A DNA stretch of 64,000 nt from Malaya genurostris (taxonomy: Eukaryota; Arthropoda; Insecta; Diptera; Culicidae). The notes beneath the pieces were generated by a model, which saw nothing but the letters and a program-made list of their open reading frames with translations, was not told the DNA's origin and did not search any database. The DNA lies in NCBI RefSeq assembly GCF_030247185.1, contig NC_080572.1, positions 100,543,198 through 100,607,197 of the forward strand, given 5' to 3'. Below, one piece after another: positions 19,870 to 31,564 of this stretch; position 1 is the first letter of the stretch, and every line of letters starts with the position of its first letter. Both the position numbers and the translations under genes were made by a program.

Positions 19870-20715
19870 AATTTGACCTATAATATCAAATTCCATTGTA
19901 TTGATTTCAAACGCTGCAAAGTTAGACCAGCAGCAAGAAAGATTAAACTCGTACTTAAAAAACGAATGCATCTTGCTGTTAATGATGTAAATGAGATTCA
20001 GTTCAATAAGGCGTGTAAGTCTGTGTACGTTATGTTTAAACGTGAAATTCCCATTCGCTTCGGTTAACAACGAGGTACAATACAAAATTTCTTTGTACGA
20101 GGTGGACGATGTCATAGAAGTACGTGTACATGACCTTTTCCTCCGCAGGCTAATGATCATTTCGTCCGAGAAAATATGTCGCAGTACGGAGAAATTCTTT
20201 CCATCGAAAGGGAAGTATGGCGGATTTTCATCCGGTATTCGGAATGACGTGCGAGTGTTACGTATGCGACTGCATAAGGCGTTTCCATCTTATGTAATTT
20301 GTGGTCAGGGCGGAAGACGTCCTTGTAAATCGCTGGTTACCTATGAGAATCAGCCGATTACATGTAAGTTTTGTGAACAACCTTCTCACATGGCAAGCCC
20401 TGCACTGAAACTGCGAAAAGGACATCTTCAGCACGGGTATCTAGCGAGTATAGTACTATTGGGTCAACAATCAAAAATATTGCAATAACCGTACAAGATT
20501 CCTCAACTAAAGCATCAACTGCAACCATCGTGAAACAACACAGACCAACTTTAACTAGCATTGATCCGAACAATATTACGGATGTTCAAGAAACGCACCA
20601 AAACAATGACTACGAAAACACTAAAAACAACAGTAACGACAACGAAGGTGAAATGGAAGAAGATGCGACTCGCGAACCAACGGCCAACCGGCTCTGTTTA
20701 ATTTTAGGATCTTGA
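19870..20715 (+). pseudogene. Gag-like ORF1 remnant (LINE-type), copy B
   Basis: The longest degenerate copy. The N-terminal part (19882-20067) reads IKFHCIDFKRCKVRPAARK with MHLAVNDVNEIQFNK, then a frameshift into VDDVIEVRVHDLF (~20100). After another break comes MRLHKAFPSYVICGQGGR, YENQPITCKFCEQPSHMA (zinc knuckle with its last Cys displaced), and an acidic tail to ~20715. Aligns along its length with 53059-53487 plus 43660-44240. No RT follows within 2 kb. Confidence 0.65.
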
Positions 20716-22794
20716 ACCACATTAAATAAATGTATGAACAAAAAAAATAGTTTACAACATTGCCCCAAAGGACTTTTGTCACTTTATCCTCGGAATCTCA
20801 ATTTCGATCCTCATTGAGCCTCCGTTCTCGAACCAACGTTTATTTCAAGCGTCAACGGTCAAATCCAATCCACAAACTGCATTATAATTACCCATTGATC
20901 ACGGAACCATTAGATATTGGTTTCTGATTTATTGCTACATCCTAATCATAGGTCAATTAGAATCCATCAAACATTGTAAGAAGTATATATTGACCCCCGC
21001 TCCTATCCACCAACCGGGAGTACGCGTCCACTCGCCTCATTATCCGGAGCCCAGGAACAATACTCAAGACATACAAACCTAAGCTTATTTTTATTTGTGG
21101 TATCATTTCGAAATTGTTAAGTTTTTACACCTCTTGAATTTCTGGAACCGTGTCCTACAATTTTTCAGCACAGTTGCTGTGATATCGTGCGCGCAATTAC
21201 CATTGAACGCCCCTCGTCCATGGGAAATGATATTTACCCCAATCCCATAGAACTTATATTTAGATAGTTCAATAAGCTTCTTAAACTATGGTCGAGCCAT
21301 TACTGTAAACATGTATCTTCTATGTATCCCATAAGCTCTTTCGTGCTAGTATTTTACGTTGAATGTACGGATAGCATCTGCAAATAACGTAATTAAGGCA
21401 GCTACAAGAAATCAAGTATAACCTAAAAATAACGATTGGCTGATATCTGAGGTTTGTGAATAAATATTTATGCCGAGTTTTTTGTTTAAATCTTAATTCA
21501 AGACAAATCCACATCGTCAGACTGTTCGTGAGTTTGGACTTGCATCACGAATACGCGATTAGTGAAATCAATCTCTTGTCTTACGACTCCTCTCGGACAC
21601 ATTATGACTGCTTGGTTTCAACACGTAATGGATGAATTGATCCAGCCATCACGCTAGCATCACTACTAAGTAATGGATGTAAAACGGTAATCACTATAAC
21701 CCGCTGACTTTGTCAGCCAGCACAAAAAAATTGCATGCCGTTCATTAATGTAACCACTTGCGATGCAATGTATTATGAAATACTGTTTCTAAGTACCTTC
21801 TTAACATGTCGGATACTAAATGGGCTACCAGTCACGCAACCCTTACAAGTGAATTGAGCTTTCATACCTGTTTTTCAACAGTTTCGGGTAGCGACACGCC
21901 TTCCAAAGTGAAAGCTAGAGTATGAGGTACAATGCACGACAATTCCAAACCAGAAGCGACGGAAAGAAGTTACGATTAGAAAAACCGGAAAAGCGAAAAA
22001 AATCGGATGAACTATAAACACACTTCGTCGCATTGTTCCTGGAAGTCCCTTGGATTGAGTTTCATTTATTTTTTCATTCTAAACGCGCTTTCATTGGACT
22101 GTTCAAAAACCACGTGGGCCAAAATTTTATGTTTATAAACCCACTTGTAGACATTCGTAGACTTTTTCTATTCCCTTCTCCTTTAACAGTCTATTATTGT
22201 TTTTAGGCAGAATATGTTGGAAATTAAAACAATATATTTGGTATTAGAAAGTATCATTACGTCTTCAATTACTTTCGAGCCTTTTTAGTTAGTATTATTG
22301 TTCGTTAGAAATGATACGGAGTGTGTCATTTGAAACAGATCGATGATGATTATTGAATAATTTCCATTATTATATGGTTAAATTTACTTTGATCCATTAC
22401 TATTTTAACCAAGCATCGATATATACCCCGAGAACGCACCGAAATAGTTTCTTGCAACAGCTTTTGTTATAAACTTACAATGGCTGGATGATCGGGTTTC
22501 TAGCTAACATAATCGATCTGTTGAGGTAACCCAGAGTGAACATCACTGAAAATGTCATACACCGTACTGCGCCCAGCAGCGAGACAATTCGTCGTTCAGT
22601 TTCAATATTTTTGGAGCATAACTCTTCCTCAGATCGCAAATTACAACCAGAATCATGCCCATGTTGCTATCATTGGGTCGTACTTCTTCCGACCTGATAA
22701 GGCGATCGAAATAGTTGGATGTTGACGAACTTTGTATTACAGGAAATCCAAGAATTAAAGATCGTTGGGCTTTGGGATTTATTTTCAGGGGCAT
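20716..22794. other. No recognisable gene
   Basis: Two kilobases with no clear repeat or gene. A minus-strand ORF (22794-22555) has a protein-like composition (SNYFDRLIRSEEVRPNDSN and so on) but runs into a repeat at its start and has no recognised domain. It may be a gene scrap. Confidence 0.4.
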
Positions 22795-23725
22795 TATTTG
22801 CCCTTTTATGTAGAAAGGTTATGCAAACAATATGAAAACCGACTTTTGAGCCGAGGACCGGAGGGCCGAGTGTCATATACCATTCGACTCCGTTCGTCGA
22901 GTACGCAAAATGTATGTGTGCGTATGTGTGTACGCAACGTTTTTGCACTTGATTTTCTCGGAGATGACGAAACCGATTTTCACAAATTTAGATTCAAATG
23001 AAAGGTCTTATGATCCAATATAAAATTCCTGATTTTATTTGAACTCGACCTCCGGTTCTGGAATTATGAGGTAAAATTTGAAAAAATATGAAAAGTGTAC
23101 CATTTTTGCTCAGAGAAACCGATTTTCACAAACTTAGATGCATACAGAAGTTCTTGTGGTCCCATACAAAATTTCTGAATTGTGTTCGGATTTGACTACC
23201 GATTCCGGAATTATGGGGTAAAATGTACAATAGATGGAAATATGAGTACTACCTTTTCTCGGAGATGACTGAACCTAATCTCACAAAGTTAGAATCGAAT
23301 GAAAGGTCTTATGGTTTTTAGGAAAATTCTTGACCCGACTTCCGGTTTCGGAATTACAGGGTGATTCGTGTAAAAATTCTAATTTCAAATTACTTTGTAC
23401 AAACTTAGATTGGAATGAATGGTATCATGGTTCAATATAAAAGTTCTGAATTTCATTTGGATCCGACTTCCGGTTCCAGAGTTATAGGTAAAGTGTGTTA
23501 AATATTTTATACCATAAATTAAAGGGGTGAAACAAAATACGTAAAAATAGTTGTAACAACTCTAATCAATAGCCATTATCAGTGGACGGCCCAGCAAACC
23601 GATTCCGACTATTCATTTGAGTATCGATGAAAATCATTATGAAGAATATTATAGTATTGTATGAGAGTTTGATTGATATGAGAAATGCTTTATTAAATCC
23701 CTAGGTGGATTAAAACAGGTTTCAG
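22795..23725 (-). repeat. CCACCTAGTGG family copy, reverse
   Basis: Starts GCCCTTTTATGTAGAAAGG, then a GC-rich block (GAGGACCGGAGGGCCGAG) and five diverged units with CCGGTTCTGGAATTATG-like words. Ends GATATGAGAAATGC and CCCTAGGTGGATTAAAAC at ~23720. Confidence 0.65.
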
Positions 23726-23782
23726 TTATTCAAGATACATATGTGGTAAATACATACAACCAGAACAAATAAAAGCTATTTG

Positions 23783-24003
23783 CATCGATTCAAAGCAAAG
23801 GCTTGGCATTACATTTCTTTTGTAGAATTTGGCCTTTCTGTTTCAACAGACTTCGCAGCCGATTCTTAGTGTACAGAATCATTGTATGGCTAGTACTATG
23901 GATCCTAGTGACACCAAGAATCTTTCCAGGTCGGGGCTCGAACATACGACAACTGGCTCGTAAGACCAGCGTCCTATGCATTGAACCGCCAACCCGGGAC
24001 GAC
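23783..24003 (-). mobile_element. tRNA-headed SINE, second family
   Basis: Minus strand: head GGGTTGGCGGTTCAATGCAT (A-box region), a CTGGTCTTACGAGCCAG anticodon-arm-like hairpin, and B box GTTCGAGCCCC. The body includes CACTAAGAATCGGCTGCGAA and GTTGAAACAG. The 3' end is AATGTAATGCCAAGCC, followed by CTTTG-type repeats. Not a functional tRNA: the T arm and acceptor do not pair well. A body fragment recurs at ~50955-50980. Confidence 0.75.
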
Positions 24004-24348
24004 AGAGACAAAAATGACGTAATAGAATAGCCAAAAATGACGTAAACCCTCTCAGTCATTTTCGGTTTTCGATGAAATTCGTATACTGTGCAGTATCGAT
24101 GTTCAACCAAAGCTTCGAGAATATATAATAACAGAAAACATTACACAATGGCTTTTGCCTGTTAATGTTTGTATCAATAGTAGTTTTTGTATCCAAAGTG
24201 GTTCGGGAACTTTGATTCAGGGCTTTGTTTTGTGGTGGCACGCAGTGCTACTTAAGAAAATTTCGAAAATATCACCGTGACTCATTTGAGCATTTTGAAG
24301 CTGATCATACTTATCAATCCGTAAATGAGTTTGGTCATAAACTAACTA

Positions 24349-25651
24349 AGGAGTGTATCGAAAATAAGCTATCCACATGCATTTGTGTTGTACGCATGTA
24401 TTTGTGATGGATTTTTATGCTCAGATCACAGCATGCTGTGCGTTTGGCTGTCAGCTTTCGTTTGTTTACTTGCTTGTGCGGTTGAAATTCTGCGTTTTCA
24501 AAATGTCGCGAATTGAAAAGGAAGTGAAAATTAAGGTTCTGGACACATGGCTAAGTAAGAAGGGTATTACTATGCGAATATTGGTGAAGCGGTTTGGAAT
24601 TCATCATGCCAGTGTTAAAACCATCATTAATAAGATTGGGGAACACTATTCTTTGTATGAGCTACCACAAAGAGGCACAAAACCCGGTACTTCCAACCCG
24701 AAACTGGAGCAGAAAGTGGTATCTCTAATCATGAAGAACAAATCAATGTCAATACGTGATTTGGCCAAAAAAACAGGAACGAGTGTCGGAATGATCCAGC
24801 GTATCAAGAGGCGAAATCACCTGAAGACCTACAAGATGCAGAAAATCTCAAAACAAAGTGTAGAACAGAAGAAGCGAGCAGTAACAAGGGCCCGGAAATT
24901 GTATTCGTGTCTTTTACAGTGTCCGGATGCATGCGTTATGATGGACGATAAGACTTACGTAAAGGAGGACTCAAAATCCATTCCAGGTCCACAATGCTTT
25001 ACTGTCGTCGTTAGAGAGGATGTGAGCGATGCGGACAGGTCGATTAAAGTGGAGATATTCGTTTGAAAGGTACTGGTATGGCAAGCAATATGTTCCTGTG
25101 GTTTGAAGTCAACCATTTTTTACACTACCGGAACTATAAATGCAGAAATCTATCGATCTGAGTTTCTCCAGAAGAAATTGCTGCCTTTATATAAGAAGCA
25201 TAGTACACCTCCACTGTTTTGGCCGGATTTAGCGTCGGCTTACTATGCCAAAATCACTCTCAATTGGTTTGCGGAAAAGAGTATAAATTTCATTGAGAAA
25301 AATATCAATCTACCAAATTTCCCTCAGCTTCGACCCATCGAACGTTACTGGGCAATCGTGAAGAGGGTCTTCAAGAAGACTGGTAAGGTAGCTGGGAACA
25401 TGCAGGAGTTCAAAAAAAATTGGGCTCTAGCGTCCAAAAAATTCGATGCAACACATGTCCGGAACTTGATGAAGAGCGTTTGATCAAAAGTTCGAAAATT
25501 CGTGAAGGAATAACTTTTATTTCATCCAGTTTTCATTATGCTCAAGTTAAACCTCGTACAATAAAGGATCAATTTTTAGTTTAATAAAATATCGTTTTTT
25601 ATCATAATTTGAAAGAAAAATTTGTGGATAGCTTATTTTCGATACACTCCT
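24349..25651 (+). mobile_element. ITmD37E Tc1/mariner transposon, 1.3 kb
   Basis: Near-perfect 29-bp TIRs: left AGGAGTGTATCGAAAATAAG..., right complementary and ending CTTATTTTCGATACACTCCT. The element is flanked by TA (24347-24348 and 25652-25653). One transposase gene is inside. Size and TIR length fit ITmD37E elements described from mosquitoes. A second copy lies at 40590-42303 on the other strand. Confidence 0.92.
24503..25483 (+). pseudogene. DD37E transposase, frameshifted
   Basis: From ATG 24503 (AAAATGTCG context). Two helix-turn-helix segments: KEVKIKVLDTWLSKKGI..HHASVKTIINK and SMSIRDLAKKTGTSVGMIQR. The first catalytic Asp is in MMDDKTYVKED (~24940-24970). The reading frame breaks between ~25060 and 25105. 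It resumes with WPDLASAYYAK (second Asp, ~25225) and LRPIERYW (Glu, ~25340), with 37 residues between D and E. It ends at 25483. All three catalytic residues are visible; apart from the frame break it looks intact. It cut and pasted the element at TA sites. Confidence 0.88.
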
Positions 25652-25849
25652 TAGACCAACAAATCGAAACAATGTTGATACCAATCTAGATGCTATCGTT
25701 TCTGTTTTTGCGTTAAGGAAACTTGATGACGCAAAAACTAGAACTTGTAAGATCTGAATTTCGAAGTAGTTTTAAGATCAAATTTAAAAATTTCAAAAAA
25801 ATTTTTTCAGGTCGTCGCTTATTCGACTATTTTTAACACTCATAACCTT

Positions 25850-26060
25850 GTGGCTATGGAACCAGACCCATCTCCGAGAAAAATGAGTGAGTTCCGGAAC
25901 CAAATCCAAATAAATTAGAGTGTAATTCCGGAACCAAATCCAAATAAAATTCGGGAACTTTGTATGGGATGTCTAATGGTTCTATTAATTGAAACGCTAG
26001 TTATAAACCAAGTATTTTACTTAAAACCAATAATTCATGGAAAACAGTCCCAGATCCGAT
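25850..26060 (+). repeat. CCACCTAGTGG family, internal fragment
   Basis: Two short units with AATTCCGGAACCAAATCCAAAT and CATCTCCGAGAAAAATGAGTG-like words. No terminal blocks. Confidence 0.4.
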
Positions 26061-29000
26061 TTTGGTGAGGTGTTTTTTCTCCAGTAAATAAGTTGACTAT
26101 GGTCATTTGATGGTGTGTAAAGCAAAACTGATTTCATCATAATCTTGGAACATGATTTAATTCAAGTATCAGGTACTTTTTTTTGCGAAGATTTACGGTT
26201 TAAAACGTGAAGCTGACATCGGTTTGGTTTCTTCGTATTCTTCCGCCATTGCTTTGCGACGTGTTGTTACACAAAAAACAATTGATAAAATCGATTGATA
26301 AGCAAGTACGCTCCCTTCCTGCTCGAGACCAGTCACTTGACTTGTAAACATCAAATCAGCACGCTTCTTATGTAGCCACTCGTAGCTTCACTATGGTCAA
26401 TATAAGTGTGCTTTTACACACACACACATAATATGTGGCAACTCGCTTGGACTAACCGGTCAGTTATCGATGGATAATTGACTGCAAATGTTGTACGGAG
26501 TTACAAAATGCTAATTGACGAAGACAGAACCAGTTGATACCGGACTTAGTTCATCTGTTTAGCAGATCCTGCCTTGCAAAACTTGTACGTGGTGTGAAGT
26601 GAGTGTTAGGCACAATTTTCGCCTTAATCCGTACGTTCACAGGTTTATGCAATCAAACCTGTTGCTGAATCATTAGCAGCATATGGAAAGGAAATTCTCT
26701 GTTTTTGAATAGATGAACCAGGAAGCCAGTCGCTGAGCTAGACGAAGATTTGGAGCTACTTATTCAGATAAAATAATTTAACTTATTCGAGGTTCAATCG
26801 CTGGAACCACCAGTGATACAAAGTTTTACAATTTGCCACATATCCAAATTATGGACGATTCGGTATAGTCTGCTTTTTCGTGGAACCCATTAACGACGTG
26901 TAGCCGACAGCAACAAGCAATAGCGAGTATCGGTAATTGCATTAGTAATTATCAGATCACCAAAGCAATGTAAAAAGATTCAAGATAGTTCCCATCTTAG
27001 TATACCAAATGACCCACAACCTAGACCTAATTAAACATTGCCTCCAAAAGCTGCTGACCATATCCATTCATTTTACGTCGTATTGACACCTGCGTCTTTG
27101 GGCGGCACCAAACAGAGCGATAGCACCTGTCCACCCATGAGCTTCCATATTTGCCGTGGCCATCGAGGTTGTCATTAATATCTTAATACCATTAATTACC
27201 AGCGCAGGATTGGACTGTGCGACACCACGAAGCATTTCCTGTTAAGGAGCACTTATTCATTCATTCATTCAATGCTGTATTTGTTTGTCTTCTGTTTTTG
27301 CTCGAAAGCTTCGGCTTTGCTGTAATCCGTTGACACGATGAGCCACCATTGATTGTACAGGATCCGCACGGCTTCGTGCAGAAGTGAATGACAATTGAGA
27401 CCGAAAAGAGATTAATGCTTTGATTGTCTGCGTCGTTGTGACGACCGTCTAACCCGGCAATGATTTTCCATTCAGTGGTTGTCCGTAGAAATGCTTCCAC
27501 ATCGTGGCCGGATGGAATCTTGCCTGTTTTGCGGTCCAACCCAGTCTATGTGAAATCTTATGAGCAATAATTAATATTCATTTCCTCACTTAATGAATGT
27601 CAACTTCGCCGTAAAGCAGTATGCGAATGTATTGTCAGCACTCGAATAAGTGGTACTCCTACTCGATTGGAAGTGGCGTTACCCACGCGTCCCGTTAAAA
27701 CCAGGTTGGTGAGATTTTTGTCGCAGCTTACCACTGCCGTGTGTAATTGAAATGCACTACACTTCGCTTACGTAACTGTTATCAATCTACAGATGGTAGC
27801 TTTCCTCCATCACTATCACCCGAGCAACTTGGGGTGCTACTTGGATTGTAAAATGTTGTACGACCATGTTGTAAGGGAGAGAAGGAAGCCAATTACAGTT
27901 TCCCTTTATTGTACATTTCCTGACCACAGTCAATTTCACTTTCAGTGATGTGGTTCTTCGTTGCTTCGTTAACGTTAGAGTCATATGAAGCTAACCGACA
28001 GACAAGGCAGCATTACTTTGTAGCGGATGTTCGGTTTCAACAGACGATGTTTGAAACATAACGCTAATATTTGAATCCTTGAAATTTTTCACGATCTGAG
28101 AATTAGTTAAATTTGCGAAAACAAATAATTACCTCTTTTTACGAGCGTCAGAGCGACGAGTCTCGTGTATCGTTGGACTTAGTTACCCAAGTAACATTTT
28201 TTGTTGCGCTAGCTTATTTGTTACAAGTTTGCAACCAGAAATTTGAGTGATAGTTACTAACATCTAACCACTTGCATGACACAAACAGCGCAGTTTCTAC
28301 TAGATGCTAATTCGGCTAAAATAAGTTGTGGTTACGTTGAAATGCCATACTGAAATAACTTATCTTTCCATAACTTGAAAATAACTTGTTTTCAAGTAAA
28401 CTAGCTGAAATTTAGCCACCATTGACATTATAAAAATTGAATGAATCCAGAATGCTTTGCAATCAGCAATTAAAAGGCAAAAAAGTACTTGAAATCACAA
28501 ACTTAATACAAGGTACAAATTTTACAACGATTTTAAAACTGTCGAGCGGAATTCAACTTTGTTTGATTGTTTTTTTTATGAGCATTCAATTATAATCTTT
28601 CTATAAAGACATGAAAAATATACAACTAAATAACCCTATGTTCAGAATGCTCAAAATTAATCCAAGTAGAGTGGTTTCTTATTATTTTAAATTCATATAT
28701 CATGGGAACTATAACATTATCACAATCGATGTTCAATCCCTATATTATTTTCTTCGTGTTTATGACAGTGCATAGAGCAAAAATTACTATTCTGCCGTTT
28801 AATAATTTTGGCCAAAAAGTGGTTTTGGAAAAAGTAATATCCTGGTTTTGTTTATGTGTCATGCACTTCTTGCGAATCCATAGTGTGATCACCATATTTG
28901 AGCCAACAAATTTTTTTAGATTGCATTTTCGTTATCATTACGTTGGGAAACCCAACCGAAAGCTATCTGAATCAATGCAGAAATTGTATGTTATAATTTT

Positions 29001-29610
29001 GTAATATCCATATATTATCGTTATATCAATTCACAGTAACGATTTACATATAAGCTTACGTATTGATAATGGTTTCGCAACGGAAAATAAACCTTTTTTC
29101 AACTAGTAGCTAGAAGCATAGCTGTGATTGAAGATTTGTTAGAATCAAGTAACGATAATTTACAAATGATAGTTAGTTTAATGTTGTATAAAGCCAATGG
29201 TCTAGACTCGGTCTAAGTCGTAAATTTATTGTTGTTTTTCTTCAATAGCTTGCTGATTTTATGAGTCTCAACATTATTTTCGAATGCGTACCAACATAAT
29301 AGTACAAAAATCCCCAAATCTCGTAAGTTTCATTTAAAGATGAAATGATATTTTAATGTGGAACACATTTTTGTTTTCTATATAGTGGTGCAAATTAGAA
29401 ACTCAAGAAAAACACACGTAGAAAAGTGGTCAGGTTTTGAACAATTACAACTCAGTCAATTTTGTATCAATTATTAATATTATGTCACCATTTGATTGGA
29501 AATATTTCTACGTATTGATTTGGATGTTCATACCCATGTATTTTTAATTGTATATCATTGAATGGTTGAATAATAGCTAGCAGTGTCCTATTTTGTCTGC
29601 AAAAAATCTC
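26061..29610. other. Low-repeat region, no gene identified
   Basis: About 3.5 kb with comparatively few repeats. Minus ORFs at 27539-27261 and 27984-27787 and a plus ORF at 28702-29004 lack recognisable domains or clear splice sites. Contains a short CA run near 26420. Possibly unique intronic DNA of the host gene on the minus strand, though this is not demonstrated. Confidence 0.4.
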
Positions 29611-29614
29611 CGGC

Positions 29615-29775
29615 ATACCGGATTTCCCTACCATAGTCGACGGTTTTGAAGGAGTAAGCGATATATCAAAGGGAAAGTATCGCTCTGATTGGTCAATCGA
29701 TCCTAAAGCGAAGATGTTGAAAGCACGCGAATCTATAAATATAAGCAAAATTATAGCTAACGTTTCAGTCCTACT
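29615..29775 (+). promoter_or_regulatory. Promoter-like module: CCAAT-type box, TATAAATA, initiator
   Basis: Order: ATCGCTCTGATTGGTCAAT (inverted CCAAT box, ~29680), GAATCTATAAATATAAGC with TATAAATA at 29734-29741, then TTTCAGTC with the initiator A at ~29767, 33 nt from the TATA start. The upstream part recurs at 53607-53720 and the TATA/initiator part at 58484 and 58926. No clear ORF follows. Likely the promoter of some multicopy gene or element. Confidence 0.5.
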
Positions 29776-29805
29776 CATAGCATGCTAGAGGTAGGTTGTT
29801 GTTAG

Positions 29806-30047
29806 CAGCGATGTCAGATCTACGGAAATTTCCGTAGATCTACGGATTCGAAGATATTCTACGGACCTACGGATCCGTAGGCAAAATCTACGGAAATTGG
29901 ATTTTTGCTACGGAAATTTGAATTTACCAACGGAGAACTACGGGAACTAGTCTTGTCTGGCGAGCAAAAAAAAAAAGCTTTCCACCGGGAAAGTTTCCGA
30001 GAAAAATCAATCTACGGAAATAGCACTACTAACTTCTGGCATCACTG
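29806..30047. mobile_element. hAT-type MITE, 242 bp
   Basis: Ends CAGCGATGTCAGA and TCTGGCATCACTG (11 of 13 complementary). It is flanked by an exact 8-bp duplication GTTGTTAG (29798-29805 and 30048-30055). The interior has repeated CTACGGA and TCCGTAG words, including the palindrome TCTACGGAAATTTCCGTAGA. 8-bp TSD, CA(G)-type ends and subterminal repeats are typical of hAT. No ORF. Confidence 0.88.
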
Positions 30048-30055
30048 GTTGTTAG

Positions 30056-30654
30056 ACAGTAAGACATAAAGTGCCATAAAACGATTTGAAGCTTTAATTG
30101 GTATGCTCTGATCTTGTGTCATGTAAGTTCGGATGAAATACCATGTTATGTCGTTTCGCCTGAGAAATTGACAACTACCTCAGGGTAAATTTATAGTGCG
30201 TTAGATTAATTTCCAATTTTTATAAGATGAACTCGATTGATAATGAGAAAAAGTTTATCGCTTCAACCGAAATCGCAGAATGGTAGTAATGGTAGAGAAA
30301 CGCTATAAAAATAACTAGTTGCATACAAAACTTGAACACAAGCTTGGCGAAGAGAAGCTTAAATATCGATATCCGTATCGCAAGCGTGTACAAACATATA
30401 ACTGCATACATTTGGGCTATTGATGTAATTTCGTCGGCTACAAAATAAATACAAATAACGACAAATAGAGTCCATATTCTGGATTCGCGTGTTCGGTTTT
30501 GGTGCCTAATAAAGATCAATCTAAGCAGACTCTCGTGCATTTGCGAATTCAAAAGTATGACGATTGATTGAACTATTTGATTGTAGATCATTAGAAATTT
30601 TGGTTGTATTGTTCCACATCAACGGCTCGAACAACCCCATGGGGCTGATCCTTG
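30056..30654. other. AT-rich spacer with a hydrophobic minus ORF
   Basis: A 123-codon minus ORF (30591-30220) is hydrophobic and could suggest a membrane protein such as a chemoreceptor fragment. There is no conserved motif, so I treat it as a chance ORF. Otherwise nothing. Confidence 0.3.
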
Positions 30655-31460
30655 TAGTTTTTTATGTACGAAATAGATGCAAGATATCAATAAGACCAAT
30701 TGTATAGGAACTGACATCACATTTTTCAAAAGTTGTAGAGATCTCTAAAGCTAATAGAGATAAAATTCGAGTTGTTGTTAACGATTTGAAACAGGCCAAC
30801 GAAATTGTAACCTGTAAATTATTTGCTGTTTACTATAGAGATTACATTCCATTGAATGTCTAGGGCCCCACAAGGATAATCTTTGCGATAAAGATATTGA
30901 AAAATGTGTTTATTGTGGGGAGAGTCCTCATGATCTCTCAGTATGTGCTGCATTTAAGTTGCGTAATGATAAAATTAAGCTTTATTTAAAAGTACGGTCT
31001 AAGCGCACATATGCAAAAATGCTTAAAACAATTATTGATGTCCCTCCACTCGAAACAGAAAACGGTTTTTCAAATCTAGAGATAGAGGAATCTGACTCTG
31101 ATGAAAATAGTGAAGTCACTTACCAAGGTTCTATTAGGAGGAGAAAGTCCCTCCCCCCCAATTACCAAAAACGACATCAAAACTTACACCTTCAAAAAAA
31201 GATCTTCGTGTTAAATCTAAAAAGCCAAATTTAAAAGCTAAAACCGTGCCTCCTGGTTTGTCAAATTCACAAACCAATTCAGGAACTAGCACAAGAACAG
31301 TCAATAATCCAGTGGGCTCCGTTTCACATTCACCAACAGGATTACTGAAGTTTTCAGAAATTGTAGAATGGATTTTCGCAGCATTCAATATTTCTGAACC
31401 TCTGAAGACCATCATAACGGCATTCCTTCTAATAGTTAGAACTTTTTTGAAACTGTTATG
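30655..31460 (+). pseudogene. I-group ORF1 remnant with CCHC knuckle
   Basis: Reads VVEISKANRDKIRVVVNDLK and QANEIVTCKLF from ~30730. After a break come CVYCGESPHDLSVC (C-x2-C-x4-H-x4-C, ~30910-30950) and KLYLKVRSKRTYAKMLKT. A proline/serine-rich tail is split over two frames. It is the nucleic-acid-binding gag-like protein of the LINE, with a deletion between the RNA-binding part and the knuckle. Confidence 0.65.
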
Positions 31461-31564
31461 AGCTCAATGGCCAGTTCTCTCAGGTTCTGTATCATTTGAT
31501 GGATAATTTATCATCCGCAGCAAATGATTCAATCACTTTCATGCAGTAGAATTGTTGAAGCATC

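Noticed and set aside
30220..30591. Hydrophobic 123-codon minus ORF, possible chemoreceptor fragment
   Set aside because: No conserved motif, no splice sites, AT-rich codons favour chance hydrophobic ORFs.
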